Origin: Trichomonas vaginalis G3 | Lineage: Eukaryota; Parabasalia; Trichomonadida; Trichomonadidae | Assembly (NCBI RefSeq): GCF_026262505.1 | Contig: NW_026529218.1 | Location: 1-53,082 of the forward strand | Direction: 5' to 3' | Length of the DNA: 53,082 nucleotides | Part shown: piece by piece, positions 8,790 to 17,980 of the stretch | Position numbering within the stretch: the first letter of the stretch is position 1 | How the letters are laid out: each line of letters begins with the position of its first letter | The notes under the pieces: generated by a model | What the model was told of the DNA's origin: nothing | The model's input: only the letters and a program-made list of their open reading frames with translations | The model's database searches: none | Position numbers and translations under genes: made by a program

Positions 8790-11700
8790 TTATATGTCAT
8801 AATAGAACCCACGTGGACCAAGCTTTACTTTCTTCCTGACTGAGTTTTTAACTCTTCTTTTTCCTTCATTGCCCTCTGCTTGAAGTTGTTGCATCTTTGC
8901 ATTATGTTCATCTAGTATGTTGCAAATTTCCCATGTCCTTTTTGCCTTTTGGCTCTGGTCGCCCATCTCAGGTAACCTATATCCTAGAAAGAGTTTGTCA
9001 TAGTTGTATTTGAGTCTCGCGTATTGTTTGCATGACTCTTTCCTGAGTTTCCGGTTCAAGCTCTTCAAACAGTGCCTGTCCATATGGAATAAGCTCGTTT
9101 CCAAATATATGTTTTTGTAGCCATTCTGGTTTTCTTTCCATGTTACCAACTATATCTTTTGTGAATGGGAAAGCTTTTACCCAATCTTTCAGTCTTGCGT
9201 CGTTTATTTCTGTAGTTGGTTTTATTTTGTCAAGGAACATGTTTTTCAATACTAACATTTCATTTGGTACTGTCCATTTGAGTTTTCTTAAATATTCATC
9301 CCTTCTCAGTTCATTGTCTGCAAAGTAAGTTTTTATGACATTTTGTAAACTTTCGTTTGCAAGGTCATGTACAATAGGTTCTCTTCCTTCTCTCCTAACT
9401 TTCTTTCTAAACTCTTCACCAAATATACCATCTCTATGGTTCTGTGTAGTTCTTTGAGATAAATGTTCTAGAACGTCAGGTGTTATATTTCCATCAGCCA
9501 TGTTCATTTCATACTGGTCCAAAATATCTGCATGTTTCATATCTTTCAATGGCATTAAAGCCGCGCTTAAAATACCAGCTATATCTGGTTCACCATTGAC
9601 TTCCATTGCGTCTACAACTTCTTGGAATTGTGGTTGTAAGTTTATGAACCACCTATCCGGGTTAGCTTTATGACCCCATCTCATTGTAGTTCCATCGTCT
9701 GCAGAAACAAAAGTAGGTTTGTTTCCATCTTGGTTAGGTTCTGAATGAACTTTAAACAATGTTTCATTTCTATATGTTTTCTTGAAATTTAACCTTTTAT
9801 TTTCACCGAGTTCATCCGAAGATTGAACGTTAAATGCTCGTAAGTAAAAAGGGTTGTTGTATTTGTGTACATTTTCTTTCAGTACTTCCATTCTATGCTG
9901 AATATTTTCATCTGGTGTTGGAGTCTTTTGTATGTCGGCAAACATTTTTCGATATTCTTCTACTATGTCAGCCGAATTTTTTTTAGACTCTTGGAAATTC
10001 CATATTCTCGCATACTCTTGTTGAGGGTCAAGATTTTTCGGCTGTTCCAAATCTTCATCTAGTTCTGTGAAGTTAGTTTCCAAAGGAGTGACTTGTTCGT
10101 TTCCTTCAGGCTCTTCTAGCTGTTGTTGCTGAACTATTTCTTCCATGTCTGGTTGTATCTGAACTTCTTCCTGTTGAGTTTCTTGTACCTCATCTGCTGG
10201 CATTTCATATATTCCGAGACCGTTTTCAACAATTTCCCTATCTACGTCATCCGCATTCATAAGCTTTTGTTCTTTCGTTCCGTCTCTATTTTTTACGCGT
10301 TTCATGACGAAAGTTGAATTGTCATTTAGCTCTGACATCAAATATCTCGGAGTAAATTCGTTCATGTCATTTGGATGATATGCTATTAAATCATATCTCT
10401 TAGCGAGCTTGTATTTTCCAGGTTTGAGATTATATCCGTTTTGGTGCTGAGCCATAAAGCTAAATAGGTTCGGGTCAGTATTTCCGTCCTTGAACTTTCC
10501 AATAGCTTCTTTATATCTGTCACTAAAGTCAATACTATCTGGGAAACCACACTCTTCTTTAAGCATTTTTAAGAATTCTTGGTTTCCTTGTTCTCTACTT
10601 CTTTTATGTCCTTGCTCTGTTTGTGGTTGTTGTTGTGCTGGATTTTGAACTGTTGGTTGTTGTGTTGGTTGTTGTGTTGGTTGTTGTGCTGGTTGTGGAG
10701 GTGGTTGTTGTGCTGGTTGTTGTGCTGGTTTTGGTGCATGCCTGTGTCTGTGTCCATGTGACGATGTAAATGTTTTAGGTAGTCCTGGTGCAGGTGCTTC
10801 TCTTGGAGGGTTTGGTGGTATATAAGTTCCACCAGCTGGCACATATGTTCCATCTGCAGCATAGTGTCCTACCTGACTTTTCGTTTTTAAGAAAGCATTT
10901 ACTAGGTCTGTTTTGGTCTGTTGTAACTCTTTTTCTTGACTTTCCACAACAGTTGCTCTAACGGCGTCATAGGCACTTTGAACTGCCTGTCTCGTTGCTG
11001 CATCTGTTATTTTCGTCATATTTTGTGCTACTTCTTTTAACTCTTTGTCGAAACCTTCAGACTTCAGTTTCTTTCCAGATGAGAAGTCGTTCACTTGTTT
11101 CACCTTACTATGAAGAGCTTCGAAAGCGTTCTTAAAGTCAGCATTTGTTAAAGCTTCATTTGAACTGTCTTCATCCGCTTGTATTTTTGTCCTTATTGAC
11201 CCTATAAGCTGGGCTGCTTTAGCGTTGGCTTGGGCATCTAACCAGTCATTGTTAGCTTTTATATATTCTGAGCTTTTCATTGCCTTTTGCATGGCTGCGT
11301 CGTTATTTTTACTTTCTTGTGCTAAGTTTTCATACTGTACGGTTTGGTTTTGCAACTGTAAAAGTTTTTCTGCCTTTACATTTGCTTCAACTTCTTTTTT
11401 ATACTCATCGCTATCCATATATGTCTTCAGGGCTTTTTGTTTTATCTCTTCATCTTTCAGTACTTTATATCGAGTAGTATGGTTTTTCAAATTTATGACA
11501 TCTTGTTCCATTTTTGCTACTTCTGCTGCTTTTTCTGACACTTTTTTCGCATATTCCTCTGTACTTAGTTCTTTCAGTTGTTCTTCTTTCTTCTTTTTCT
11601 CTACGTTTAACTCATTGAGTTTCTTTGTGTGTCTGTCATATTCTAGTTTCTTTTCGTTTTCACTTATTTGCTTCTGTATGTCTATGTTTGACTTTTTGAC

Positions 11701-11994
11701 ATCTGTTATTTGATTTTTGAGTGAACTCAAATTCATTTGACTTTGAGGGTTATATGCTGTTCCGTCTGCAGCTCCACCATAGCCTGCCATTTTCGCTAAA
11801 AGTGCCGCTCTTAAACCTCCACTCTGTGCACCAACAACTCGGTTTAAAAGCATAGGATTGCTTGACATTTGTTGCAACATAGTGGGGTCATTCAGCATTT
11901 GTTGTTGCAACTGTTGTTGTGGTGTTAGTCTTACTATTGGATGTTTCAATGCTCTCTTCCTCTTACGTATATTCTTACGTAGCTTACGTGGCAT
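8790..11994 (-). pseudogene. Very long coiled-coil virion-type protein
   Basis: About 1000 residues read without interruption over most of the span, and further coding follows at the left end. Order: an arginine and lysine-rich start (MPRKLRKNIRKRKR), a Gln/Met-rich stretch, a long heptad-like Lys/Glu coiled coil (roughly residues 90-380), a Pro/Gln repeat zone (PAQQ, PTQQ units, near 10620-10740), an acidic Gln-rich linker, and a helical C-terminal part. The last coding ends in a basic tail (VKNSVRKKVKLG). A TTTTTAACTTCACTTAAA leader precedes the ATG. The size, coiled coil and place next to the capsid gene suggest a structural or internal virion protein; no family is recognised. Confidence 0.55.
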
Positions 11995-12000
11995 TTTAAG

Positions 12001-12466
12001 TGAAGTTAAAAAGCGGTTTTTGACAGATGTTTATATGACACTTTTTGTTCAGCACAAAAAACTACTCGGTCAAAGTGTTGTCAGTTTTGTAAAATAACCG
12101 TCCTATCTCATTCTATAAGGGGGAAAAGTCTTCTCAAAGTATACTTCCTTGGAACGCCTGTAACTTTTCCTGTAGCGACGATAGACCCTTACTTGTCCGG
12201 ACAAAGTTATACTATTTTGAGTGCTCTACAAAAAAGTCAACGGCGACGACTCTCAAAAACCGTTGTGTAAAAAGTTTTACCGTTGGACAAAAAAGTATAT
12301 ATAGAAAACAAAAAACGTTTATAGTTCATTCAATATTTGAGATGGAACGGTTTGCCAACGGTAACTATTAAATAAAATAAAAAAATAGAGGGGGTTACCG
12401 TTGACGAAAACGGTTTATTTTAAACTTTTCTATGAGTAGTCCGAAAAAACAGTTCATTTTTGTCTA
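12001..12466 (+). promoter_or_regulatory. Host intergenic region with Myb-type site cluster
   Basis: There is no convincing gene in these 466 bases. From 12238 onward CAACGG/CCGTTG or AACGGTT cores recur at about 12238, 12260, 12280, 12345, 12356, 12398 and 12410, on both strands. Trichomonas has many Myb-domain factors, and a Myb-like protein binds one of its known core promoter motifs, so this looks like a host promoter region. A second initiator-like TCATTCA lies at about 12327, before a nine-codon open frame. Confidence 0.55.
12453..12466 (+). promoter_or_regulatory. Host initiator (Inr) and short 5' UTR
   Basis: TTCATTTTTGTCTA lies directly before ATG 12467. It fits the Trichomonas initiator (TCA then pyrimidine/T-rich), with the presumed start base 11 bases from the ATG. 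Very short 5' UTRs are normal in that organism. Confidence 0.6.
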
Positions 12467-12574
12467 ATGGAAGACCACAGTAGTAGCATGACTGACAATT
12501 CTTTACAAAAGCTCTTTAAAGGTCAAACACTTATATCTTCATACTTTACTAGTATGTCCAAAGAGGTTACACAG

Positions 12575-12796
12575 GTTTCAGTCCAATCAGACTCCAATCA
12601 GACACAAATTGAAGCTCAAATTCAACCAAAAGAAACTGCCGAAGTCGAACAAACTACAGAAGCTCAAGTTGTTTCAGTCCAATCAGACTCCAATCAGACA
12701 CAAATTGAAGCTCAAATTCAACCAAAAGAAACTGCCGAAGTCGAACAAACTACAGAAGCTCAAGTTGTTTCAGTCCAATCAGACTCCAATCAGACA
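12575..12796 (+). repeat. 96 bp tandem repeat in host gene
   Basis: GTTTCAGTCCAATCAGACTC begins at 12575, 12671 and 12767. There are two full 96-base units and a shortened third, in frame, each coding for 32 residues rich in Gln, Glu and Thr. The units are almost identical, which points to recent expansion. Confidence 0.9.
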
Positions 12797-13487
12797 CCAA
12801 ACATACGCAAAGTTCAACTAAAAACTTACACACCTACAGAACCAGAAGGTGTCTTCTCATTCTCAACAACAGAAGCAAGATATAGAAGACTCATTGCAGA
12901 TTATCCAAAAATTTGTCCTTAACAGAACAACAATGACTATGATAGATATTTCAAAAGTATAATAAAACCAGTCGAAACATTAGAAAACAAAGTTCAAAAC
13001 CCGACAGTAATGGTTGACCTTTTCTTGTCGAATTTGCCTTATGTTTCAACTATGATATCTCTTCAAGCAATTGACGAATTCATTATTTGCTGTGAACCAA
13101 ACTTAAGAGAACAGCTATATGAAACACTCAAAGACTTTCGCCCTTATCCTTTAACTTACAATTGGAAAGAAGATGAAAACAAACACGGTTCTTTCTCCTG
13201 GAATCTTTCCATTGTTGCTCCAGCTGGTGTAGCTGCACATCCATTCGAAATATATCCAAAATTGCATTACGAAAACAATATGCATATTATAACAACAGCC
13301 GCTTTAGATATTCCTGAACGGATACCAGATGGAGAAGAAGTTTCAATAATATCTGTTCAAGCAAACCGAGTTGCAATGCCACTTACAGTATGCAATTTCA
13401 CTCACTCAAGCAGACAATTCTATCAAAATCTTGAGTTCGTTTTTACTGGCACAGCCAAAATGCTTCTCAAAAAACCAGAACAAGTTA

Positions 13488-13493
13488 GTATAC
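13488..13493. repeat. Target site duplication, left (GTATAC)
   Basis: The six bases GTATAC precede the first base of element 2 and recur at 35263-35268 after its last base. A 6 bp duplication is the Polinton hallmark. Joining the host sequence across one copy keeps the host reading frame. Confidence 0.9.
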
Positions 13494-13502
13494 AAGTCTC
13501 GT

Positions 13503-13529
13503 GTACGGAGGCACTGCGTTCCTCCGTAC
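13503..13529. other. Hairpin near left element end
   Basis: GTACGGAGG and CCTCCGTAC, separated by nine bases, form a perfect 9 bp stem 9 bases from the element end. The same hairpin is at 35227-35253 in the right repeat. It may be a replication or end-recognition structure; this is inference. Confidence 0.7.
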
Positions 13530-13664
13530 GCAATACTTGTGAATTTGACACTTTACAAAACCGTTAACGTATATTTTACAACACAAACACAAACACCAAC
13601 CTAACCTTAAATATTTATAAAGCCGCCAACCACTTCACCTCACTAATGTAAAAAATAAACGTTC

Positions 13665-13985
13665 TCACTTACAAAAGTATTGCAACTCCTCCCATTGCTG
13701 TGCTTCATATAACAGCTCATAATCTTCTGACTCACTTTCTTCTTCATATAGGTCAAAATCACTGTCATAGTTTATACCTGTAAGTTTTGACAAAGCTAAT
13801 GAAACACGCTTACCGTTTGTATCATATGCTTGTATAAACTTTCCATTATGCTTGTAGTCATAAACGCTCAAACTAACTTTACCTTTTCTCCCTCGTATCT
13901 GATAGAATGTATTTTCACGAGGAACGAAGAACAAATTCTTGAACTCATGACCGTTGTAGTTTGTTATCTCAATAGTTTTCGTCAT
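13665..13985 (-). CDS. Terminal-repeat protein, left copy (HNH tail-like module)
   Basis: A 106-residue protein starting MTKTIEITNYNGHEF. The first 75 residues match the C-terminal module of the HNH endonucleases at 44976 and 51324: EITxY start, an ENTFYQI or QDSFYFY strand, a GKFIQAYDTNGKRVSLAL or GYAYVNTIDTDGKYVRILL strand pair, then an LxKL end. The tail is acidic (EEESESEDYE). The pattern resembles the small beta modules that help such endonucleases grip DNA, so a DNA-end-binding role is plausible but not shown. A second, slightly different copy is at 34771. Confidence 0.6.
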   Translation of the reverse strand: MTKTIEITNYNGHEFKNLFFVPRENTFYQIRGRKGKVSLSVYDYKHNGKFIQAYDTNGKRVSLALSKLTGINYDSDFDLYEEESESEDYELLYEAQQWEELQYFCK

Positions 13986-14082
13986 TACATCCAAAATAAA
14001 AATAAAATATAAAAATAAAATATAAAAAATTAATGATATCACTACCCTCACACGTATGAAAACATAGTGCAAAAATAAATTT

Positions 14083-14130
14083 AGGGTAGAAGGTTAGATC
14101 TAACCTCATTTCTAACCTCATTTCTACCCT
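14083..14130 (+). repeat. 48 bp iteron, copy 5 (words GGTTAGA and GGGTAGA)
   Basis: It has the same design as the other iterons: AGGGTAGA and AGGTTAGA in direct order, then TCTAACC, TCTAACC and TCTACCC at 12-base steps. It lies at the inner end of the left terminal repeat, followed by GTTGAATTCATT. Confidence 0.9.
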
Positions 14131-14137
14131 GTTGAAT

Positions 14138-14665
14138 TCATTGCTTTATAACTCTCTTCCTTGGTTTCTTTTTAGTTGCTTTCTTCACGTCTGTCTCCAA
14201 CTTGACTGTCTTTCTTCTTCGGCCGTAATGATACCAGTTACTTCCACCAGTCAATGGGTCAAATGGTCGTTCATAAGGGTTTCCATACATTCCATAGGGA
14301 CCATACGGAAAAACTACTGGTGGAGAAGAAACATTTTCTTTAGTTCCATCGACTCTATTTAAATGCATTGTTTCACCTTTCATCTGGTCATTAAAGTCTT
14401 TTGCGTGTTTTGCAAACTCATCGTCCTTTCCTAAAGCATTTTCTGACTCAGTCGCAACCAAATTGGATGCTTTATTTATGAGTCCTATTTTATTTAATCT
14501 TAACTTCTTTGCAACCCAGCCTCCAATCTTTCCTTTATTTGCATCTAATGTCTTCGAAACTCTTCCTCCACTCATTTTATTTACTGCGTCATAAGCTCCA
14601 AGTGCTTTTGCTCCAAATGCTAATGCTTTTGTTCCCATTGCGCCTAAAGCTGCCCAAGCTACCAT
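14138..14665 (-). CDS. Basic amphipathic virion-type protein
   Basis: A 175-residue protein. The N-terminal 40 residues are Ala/Gly/Met-rich and amphipathic (WAALGAMGTKALAFGAKALG), followed by a basic region (KIGGWVAKKLRLNKIGL), a Pro/Tyr/Gly-rich stretch (YGPYGMYGNPYERPF) and a highly basic tail (KKATKKKPRKRVIKQ). This layout recalls adenovirus minor core or membrane-lytic proteins (pVI and pX type) and the proteins at 38540 and 42035 here. A membrane-active or DNA-condensing virion role is inference. The stop lies inside the terminal repeat edge. Confidence 0.5.
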   Translation of the reverse strand: MVAWAALGAMGTKALAFGAKALGAYDAVNKMSGGRVSKTLDANKGKIGGWVAKKLRLNKIGLINKASNLVATESENALGKDDEFAKHAKDFNDQMKGETMHLNRVDGTKENVSSPPVVFPYGPYGMYGNPYERPFDPLTGGSNWYHYGRRRKTVKLETDVKKATKKKPRKRVIKQ

Positions 14666-14890
14666 TTACACCATATTAAAATCATCTCTCTTCAATATTA
14701 TCTCATAAAAGTTCTCGTTACTGGAGAAAGTCAATGAAACATAAACATTCTCACGGGCTTCGCCCTCACCGCTTTGCGGTCTATCTAACTTCTTTCTTAT
14801 ATCATCTATACGCTTCAAAATGTCTGAACAATTGCTAACATCTTCTACAACAGTTATTTCATCATGAATGACTTTCAAGAACAAGCTCAT
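14666..14890 (-). CDS. Small protein with in-frame GC hairpin pair
   Basis: 74 residues, helical start (LFLKVIHDEITVVEDV), no family recognised. Its middle holds two adjacent GC-rich micro-palindromes (at 14755-14765 and 14769-14779) that code for SGEGEARE, out of keeping with the AT-rich surroundings. It is tightly packed between its neighbours with no spacer, which suggests one transcription block with the genes on both sides. Confidence 0.5.
   Translation of the reverse strand: MSLFLKVIHDEITVVEDVSNCSDILKRIDDIRKKLDRPQSGEGEARENVYVSLTFSSNENFYEIILKRDDFNMV
14755..14779. repeat. Paired GC micro-hairpins inside a gene
   Basis: GGGCTTCGCCC and CCGCTTTGCGG, separated by three bases, each have 4 bp stems and a three-base loop. 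Similar pairs occur at 17821-17848 and 26853-26878, also in frame inside genes. Confidence 0.75.
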
Positions 14891-15772
14891 TTAATATGCT
14901 ATTAAAATCATCTCAATAATGAGTCCATCCTTTCCATCTTTAGGTAGCACAACATCTTTCATTGAAGAAGGTTCGACAAGTCTTATGTTAAACTTACTGA
15001 CAAAGTTTGTTATACTATAATGCTTCGGCGGCGAATACATGTAGTTTGAAAGACATAATATAGATTCTTCAGCAAATTCACTTATACTGGATTTTATAAC
15101 AATGTTCTCACGAGACCAAATACCACCAATTGACAATCTTGTAAGCAATCCTGCTGAACCTTCTACTGTAAACGTCGATGGTAACATTCCACGAAGGTCA
15201 TCTATTGACATCTTTGAGTCACTGAATTTAAATATTTTCTTAAAGCAATCGTCATTATCTAACCATGCAATAGCTTTGAAGTTTTCATTCGAATATACAT
15301 CTGCTTCATTAAATGTAAAACCTGACTTCTTTGCAGAGATGACTTTAAAATCTATTGAGTTTGTTTCAAAATTATATGCTATGGTAACTTCTGAAGGTAA
15401 TGGATGCTCTTCCGCAGTCAGTTGTTCTCTCACTACCGTTTGAAGCTTTGCGTTAAAAACTTTCATGTCATCTCCTGTGTCTAGGTTCACATACACAGCA
15501 ACAGGAAAACTATCTTGCTTCTTTGTTTCATCATTATACCTCAAAACATTAAAGTTCTTCAATAATATTGTTCTTCCTGCTGGAATACTTCTAACTTGTC
15601 TTATTTCAATAGCTTTCTCACCTCCTACATACTCTACCCAGTGTCTTGGATATTCATAAGTATACTGACTTTCTTGAATTTTGGTAGGTTTCATCATAAC
15701 GTGTTCATAGTATATCTTTATACTCTTGTCAGTTAGACTCGGTGCTATGTTCTGAATATTTCTGACTTGCAT
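14891..15772 (-). CDS. Minor virion protein family, copy in element 2 (left)
   Basis: About 293 residues. I chose the inner ATG at 15772, behind a divergent leader shared with the ATPase. It belongs to a family with members at 30657, 38787 and 44018. All carry an N-terminal (Y/F)xYPxxW block followed by a KAIxxRxxR-like strand (here YEYPRHWVEYVGGEKAIEIRQVR, in parts). All end in a region with a serine or cysteine-rich strand (ILCLSNY), then DGK and a hydrophobic strand (GLIIEMILIAY). The beta-rich pattern fits a jelly-roll minor capsid protein; that role is inference. It looks intact. Confidence 0.55.
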   Translation of the reverse strand: MQVRNIQNIAPSLTDKSIKIYYEHVMMKPTKIQESQYTYEYPRHWVEYVGGEKAIEIRQVRSIPAGRTILLKNFNVLRYNDETKKQDSFPVAVYVNLDTGDDMKVFNAKLQTVVREQLTAEEHPLPSEVTIAYNFETNSIDFKVISAKKSGFTFNEADVYSNENFKAIAWLDNDDCFKKIFKFSDSKMSIDDLRGMLPSTFTVEGSAGLLTRLSIGGIWSRENIVIKSSISEFAEESILCLSNYMYSPPKHYSITNFVSKFNIRLVEPSSMKDVVLPKDGKDGLIIEMILIAY

Positions 15773-15788
15773 TTTTAATGGAGATAAA

Positions 15789-16676
15789 ATGAAGCATTTA
15801 ATACATGATGTAGATGAAGACATGAATGAAACTACAGACAAACTTAACTCTTCTCTTATTCTTCCTTTCAGCAAAGATTATGAATTCTGTTCAAATGGTG
15901 TGTATTTCTATTGTGGAAAGATGGGTTCAGGTAAGACATTTAACCTCATTCGTCATATACTCATAACAGAGCGTTTAGGAAACGACTCTTACTATGACCA
16001 AATCATTATATCAGCAACTTCAGACTCTATGGATTCAACAGCGAAAACATTTATGTCAAAAGTTCAAGCCTCTGTCGTTAAAGTTCCAGACAGTGAACTC
16101 ATTGAATTTCTTCAACGTTACATTCGACGTAAGAGGAAATATTATGCCATCGTAGAGTTCATACAGTCAGGAATGCAAAAGACTTCTGAGGAGATGGAAA
16201 GAATTATTGACAAACACCACTTACGTCAATACTCAGGAGTTTACGATATGAAACGACTTACAAACTACATTCTATCAAAACTTTCAAAATACCCCTTCAA
16301 AAAGTATCCTTCAAACACTCTGCTCGTTTGTGACGACTTCGCCGGAAAAGGTTTAGTGTCAAAACCAGACTCACCATTAGCTAACATCATAACTAAAGTC
16401 AGACATTACCATTTAACTGTAGCAATACTTATGCAAACATGGAGGTTTTTAGCTTTAAACATAAAACGTCTCATAACTGACTTCGTTATCTTTCAAGGTT
16501 TCTCACGTTATGATATTGAACTCATTTGGAAACAGTCAGGTATAACATTACCTTTTGAAGAAATTTGGGAAGCATATAAGTCTCTCATCTCTCCTCGTTC
16601 ATACCTTGAGATTCATATCATGACTAATACCATTAAAGTCAAAAATATTCCATGGGAACGACCAACATTGTTTTAA
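15789..16676 (+). CDS. A32/FtsK-type genome-packaging ATPase
   Basis: 295 residues, the usual size for Polinton and NCLDV packaging ATPases, which translocate the genome into the capsid. Walker A is GKMGSGKT at about residues 45-52 after a beta strand (VYFYC). Walker B is NTLLVCDDFAG at about residues 176-186, followed by a sensor-like helix and strand (KVRHYHLTVAILMQTWR). It looks whole. It is transcribed away from the minor virion gene at 14891 from a shared short promoter containing ATTTTTAATGGAGATAAA. It is clearly related to but distant from the type B ATPases at 2361 and 49480. Confidence 0.92.
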   Translation: MKHLIHDVDEDMNETTDKLNSSLILPFSKDYEFCSNGVYFYCGKMGSGKTFNLIRHILITERLGNDSYYDQIIISATSDSMDSTAKTFMSKVQASVVKVPDSELIEFLQRYIRRKRKYYAIVEFIQSGMQKTSEEMERIIDKHHLRQYSGVYDMKRLTNYILSKLSKYPFKKYPSNTLLVCDDFAGKGLVSKPDSPLANIITKVRHYHLTVAILMQTWRFLALNIKRLITDFVIFQGFSRYDIELIWKQSGITLPFEEIWEAYKSLISPRSYLEIHIMTNTIKVKNIPWERPTLF

Positions 16677-17074
16677 AGTTTAACCTTCAATTGACTGATG
16701 GTAAACAAATTCCATGCATCTCTGTCGCCATTTCTGTTAATATTTTTGCTGTCATTCATATCATCCACTTCCCCATCCGTTAGCTTTTGAGGATATGCGT
16801 TAGAATAGCTGTTCTTAAATGAAGGCTTTTCACCTTTGAGAGCATAAACTCTATAACTTTCTGCATACTTTATGTTTGAACCTCCCGAGCCATCATTGAC
16901 ATAAATTTTTATAGGCTTCCACCCTTTGTTCATATTCCTGCTTCTTCCCTTTGCTCTTTTGTTCAGTAGTTCTACATCTTTATACACAGCTCCTGTCTCG
17001 GTGAATTCAACAATATTTTCATTCGTTAGCTTTACATTCAAACCCTTGTCGAGTATATTGTTCATTTCATACAT
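16673..17074 (-). CDS. Unknown 133-residue protein
   Basis: The start at 17074 (MYEMNNILDKG) fits the divergent leader shared with the gene at 17100. The protein has a helical start, a basic middle (KRAKGRSRNMNKGWKPIKIYVND), a Gly/Ser turn and a polar Asn-rich end. I looked for the His/Asp/Cys pattern of the adenovirus-type protease expected in Polintons and did not find it. Its stop overlaps the ATPase stop tail to tail. The function is unknown. Confidence 0.5.
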   Translation of the reverse strand: MYEMNNILDKGLNVKLTNENIVEFTETGAVYKDVELLNKRAKGRSRNMNKGWKPIKIYVNDGSGGSNIKYAESYRVYALKGEKPSFKNSYSNAYPQKLTDGEVDDMNDSKNINRNGDRDAWNLFTISQLKVKL

Positions 17075-17099
17075 ATAAAAGGTTTTTATTCTATATGAA

Positions 17100-17714
17100 A
17101 TGAGAAGCAAATCCATCTTAGCTGGTGCCGTTAATGTTCCAATTGAACCAACATCAAATGTTGACTCACGAACGACAAACAATATTGTCATAAAGAACTA
17201 TAGTTCAGAGTGTTTGAAAGAAAAAGAACCAGAACTGAAATCCGTGAATTTAAACTCAGCTTCAAACGCTAACGCTACATCAGATGTTAAGTTAGAGTAT
17301 CCACCACTGGACCAAGTTCTTTCAAGAGAAGCCAACGACAACCCTTACACAAATGTTCAAACAAATCCTTCAGATAACGTAGACCATTACCTTCTTCAGT
17401 TATACCAAACAATTTTACTCAAAGACGATAAGAAGCTTTTGACAAATCTTATAAGCAAGAACCAAATAATTCTAACAAAGGAGGACCTTGAAAATGTTAT
17501 ATCACGAATAACAGGGAAACAATGTGTCATTGACTATCTCGACCCTGAAATCGAATGCTGTGGTCAAACGCCACCATTCATGAAAATAGGTAACATCCGC
17601 ATCATTGAAACACCAGGAACTACAGGAGTTGAGTTTAAGTATAAATATTCGAATGAATATACAAAACTTTCAACAGAATATAAACTTTGTTTGAAATATG
17701 TTTTAGTAAATTAA
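17100..17714 (+). CDS. Unknown virion-cluster protein with CCG block (element 2)
   Basis: 204 residues. The N-terminal half is polar and likely disordered. A coiled segment (HYLLQLYQTILLKDDKKLLTNL, in parts) leads to the conserved C-terminal core YLDPEIECCG, KIGNIRIIE, EFKYKYS and CLKYVLVN. This matches the type B protein at 6244, so it is an orthologous pair retained in both element types, again next to the penton-like gene. The leader GGTTTTTATTCTATATGAAATG contains an immediate ATG-AAA-TGA before the real start. Confidence 0.6.
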   Translation: MRSKSILAGAVNVPIEPTSNVDSRTTNNIVIKNYSSECLKEKEPELKSVNLNSASNANATSDVKLEYPPLDQVLSREANDNPYTNVQTNPSDNVDHYLLQLYQTILLKDDKKLLTNLISKNQIILTKEDLENVISRITGKQCVIDYLDPEIECCGQTPPFMKIGNIRIIETPGTTGVEFKYKYSNEYTKLSTEYKLCLKYVLVN

Positions 17715-17980
17715 AGCAATTTGTAATATCTATCCAAAACTTCTTCAACAGTATCGAACTCATCTTCATAATGCAAACCTAATCTTATTGACTTGGTGCA
17801 GTTTTCACTAACACAATATAGCGCTTTGCGCTCGGCGCCTTTGACGCCTTTTTCTGTTCTCTTGACTGACATAACTAATTCATTTGTTTCATCAAACAGC
17901 AACAACCAAAGTTCATGACCTAATACATAACATTCATACTTTATATTTTTAGCTCTGAGTTCTCTTGTAAGCTGTTGCAT
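17711..17980 (-). CDS. Small unknown protein with in-frame GC hairpin pair
   Basis: 89 residues: a compact alpha/beta start (ELRAKNIKYECYVLGHELWLLLFDE), a middle coded by two GC-rich micro-palindromes (KGVKGAERKALY), and an acidic helical end (DEFDTVEEVLDRYYKLL). It overlaps the penton-like gene start region by 40 bases and meets the gene at 17100 tail to tail. No family is recognised. Confidence 0.5.
   Translation of the reverse strand: MQQLTRELRAKNIKYECYVLGHELWLLLFDETNELVMSVKRTEKGVKGAERKALYCVSENCTKSIRLGLHYEDEFDTVEEVLDRYYKLL
17821..17848. repeat. Paired GC micro-hairpins inside a gene
   Basis: GCGCTTTGCGC and GGCGCCTTTGACGCC are adjacent and GC-rich, inside an AT-rich reading frame. It is the second of three such in-frame pairs in element 2. 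Confidence 0.7.

Larger units (their letters stand above)
1..12000. mobile_element. Element 1: Polinton/Maverick-like element, type B, partial
   Basis: Virus-like element cut by the left window edge. Parts seen from left to right are three small genes, a KilA-type cassette cluster, packaging ATPase, a lysine-rich protein gene, an unknown gene, SF3 helicase, penton-like protein, an unknown protein with an ACCG or ECCG block, major capsid protein and a long coiled-coil gene. The 2361-5330 stretch is a close copy of 49480-53082 in element 3, so both belong to one family. It is broken in roughly a dozen places, yet the close match to element 3 suggests a young copy. No terminal inverted repeat could be recognised near 12000, so the right edge is approximate. 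Confidence 0.85.
12467..13493 (+). pseudogene. Host gene with nucleoplasmin-like end, 5' part, interrupted by element 2
   Basis: Host gene, not part of an element. The N-terminal region is low complexity and holds 32-residue tandem repeats (VSVQSDSNQTQIEAQIQ...). A compact domain follows, and then a beta-rich segment (YPLTYNWKEDENKHGSFSWNLSIV in parts, LEFVFTGTAKMLLKKPEQVSI). The frame stops at the insertion point of element 2 and resumes at 35269 with a beta strand (ITIFLSGY) and an acidic tract. Strand pattern plus acidic tail suggest a nucleoplasmin-like histone chaperone or immunophilin-type domain, with moderate confidence. An in-frame TAA at 12920-12922 also interrupts the gene upstream, so it is probably a pseudogene. 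Element 1 ends just upstream of its promoter. Confidence 0.65.
13494..14162 (+). repeat. Left terminal inverted repeat of element 2
   Basis: It matches the reverse complement of 34625-35262. The outer 170 bases are almost identical, the gene inside is about 90 percent alike by eye, and the match ends inside GTTGAATTCATTGCTTTATAACTCTCTTCC. It contains a hairpin, one gene and one iteron. Confidence 0.9.

Noticed and set aside
10579-11713. Hydrophobic plus-strand frames opposite the coiled-coil gene
   Set aside because: They are antisense shadows of the Gln/Pro and Lys/Glu-rich minus-strand gene.
12001-12200. Terminal inverted repeat of element 1 matching the start of element 3
   Set aside because: The reverse complement of this stretch does not resemble 37060-37200; short GTCACTTTT-like similarities are too common in this DNA.
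12920-12922. Use of TAA as a sense codon (alternative genetic code)
   Set aside because: Many intact genes in the window end in TAA at the expected place, so a standard code with a broken host gene is simpler.
14755-14779. Rho-independent terminators
   Set aside because: The hairpins lie inside a reading frame, lack a following T run, and the genome is eukaryotic.
16673-17074. Adenovirus-type maturation protease
   Set aside because: A protease is expected in Polintons, but no ordered His, Asp or Glu, Gln and Cys motifs are visible here or in any other gene of the window.
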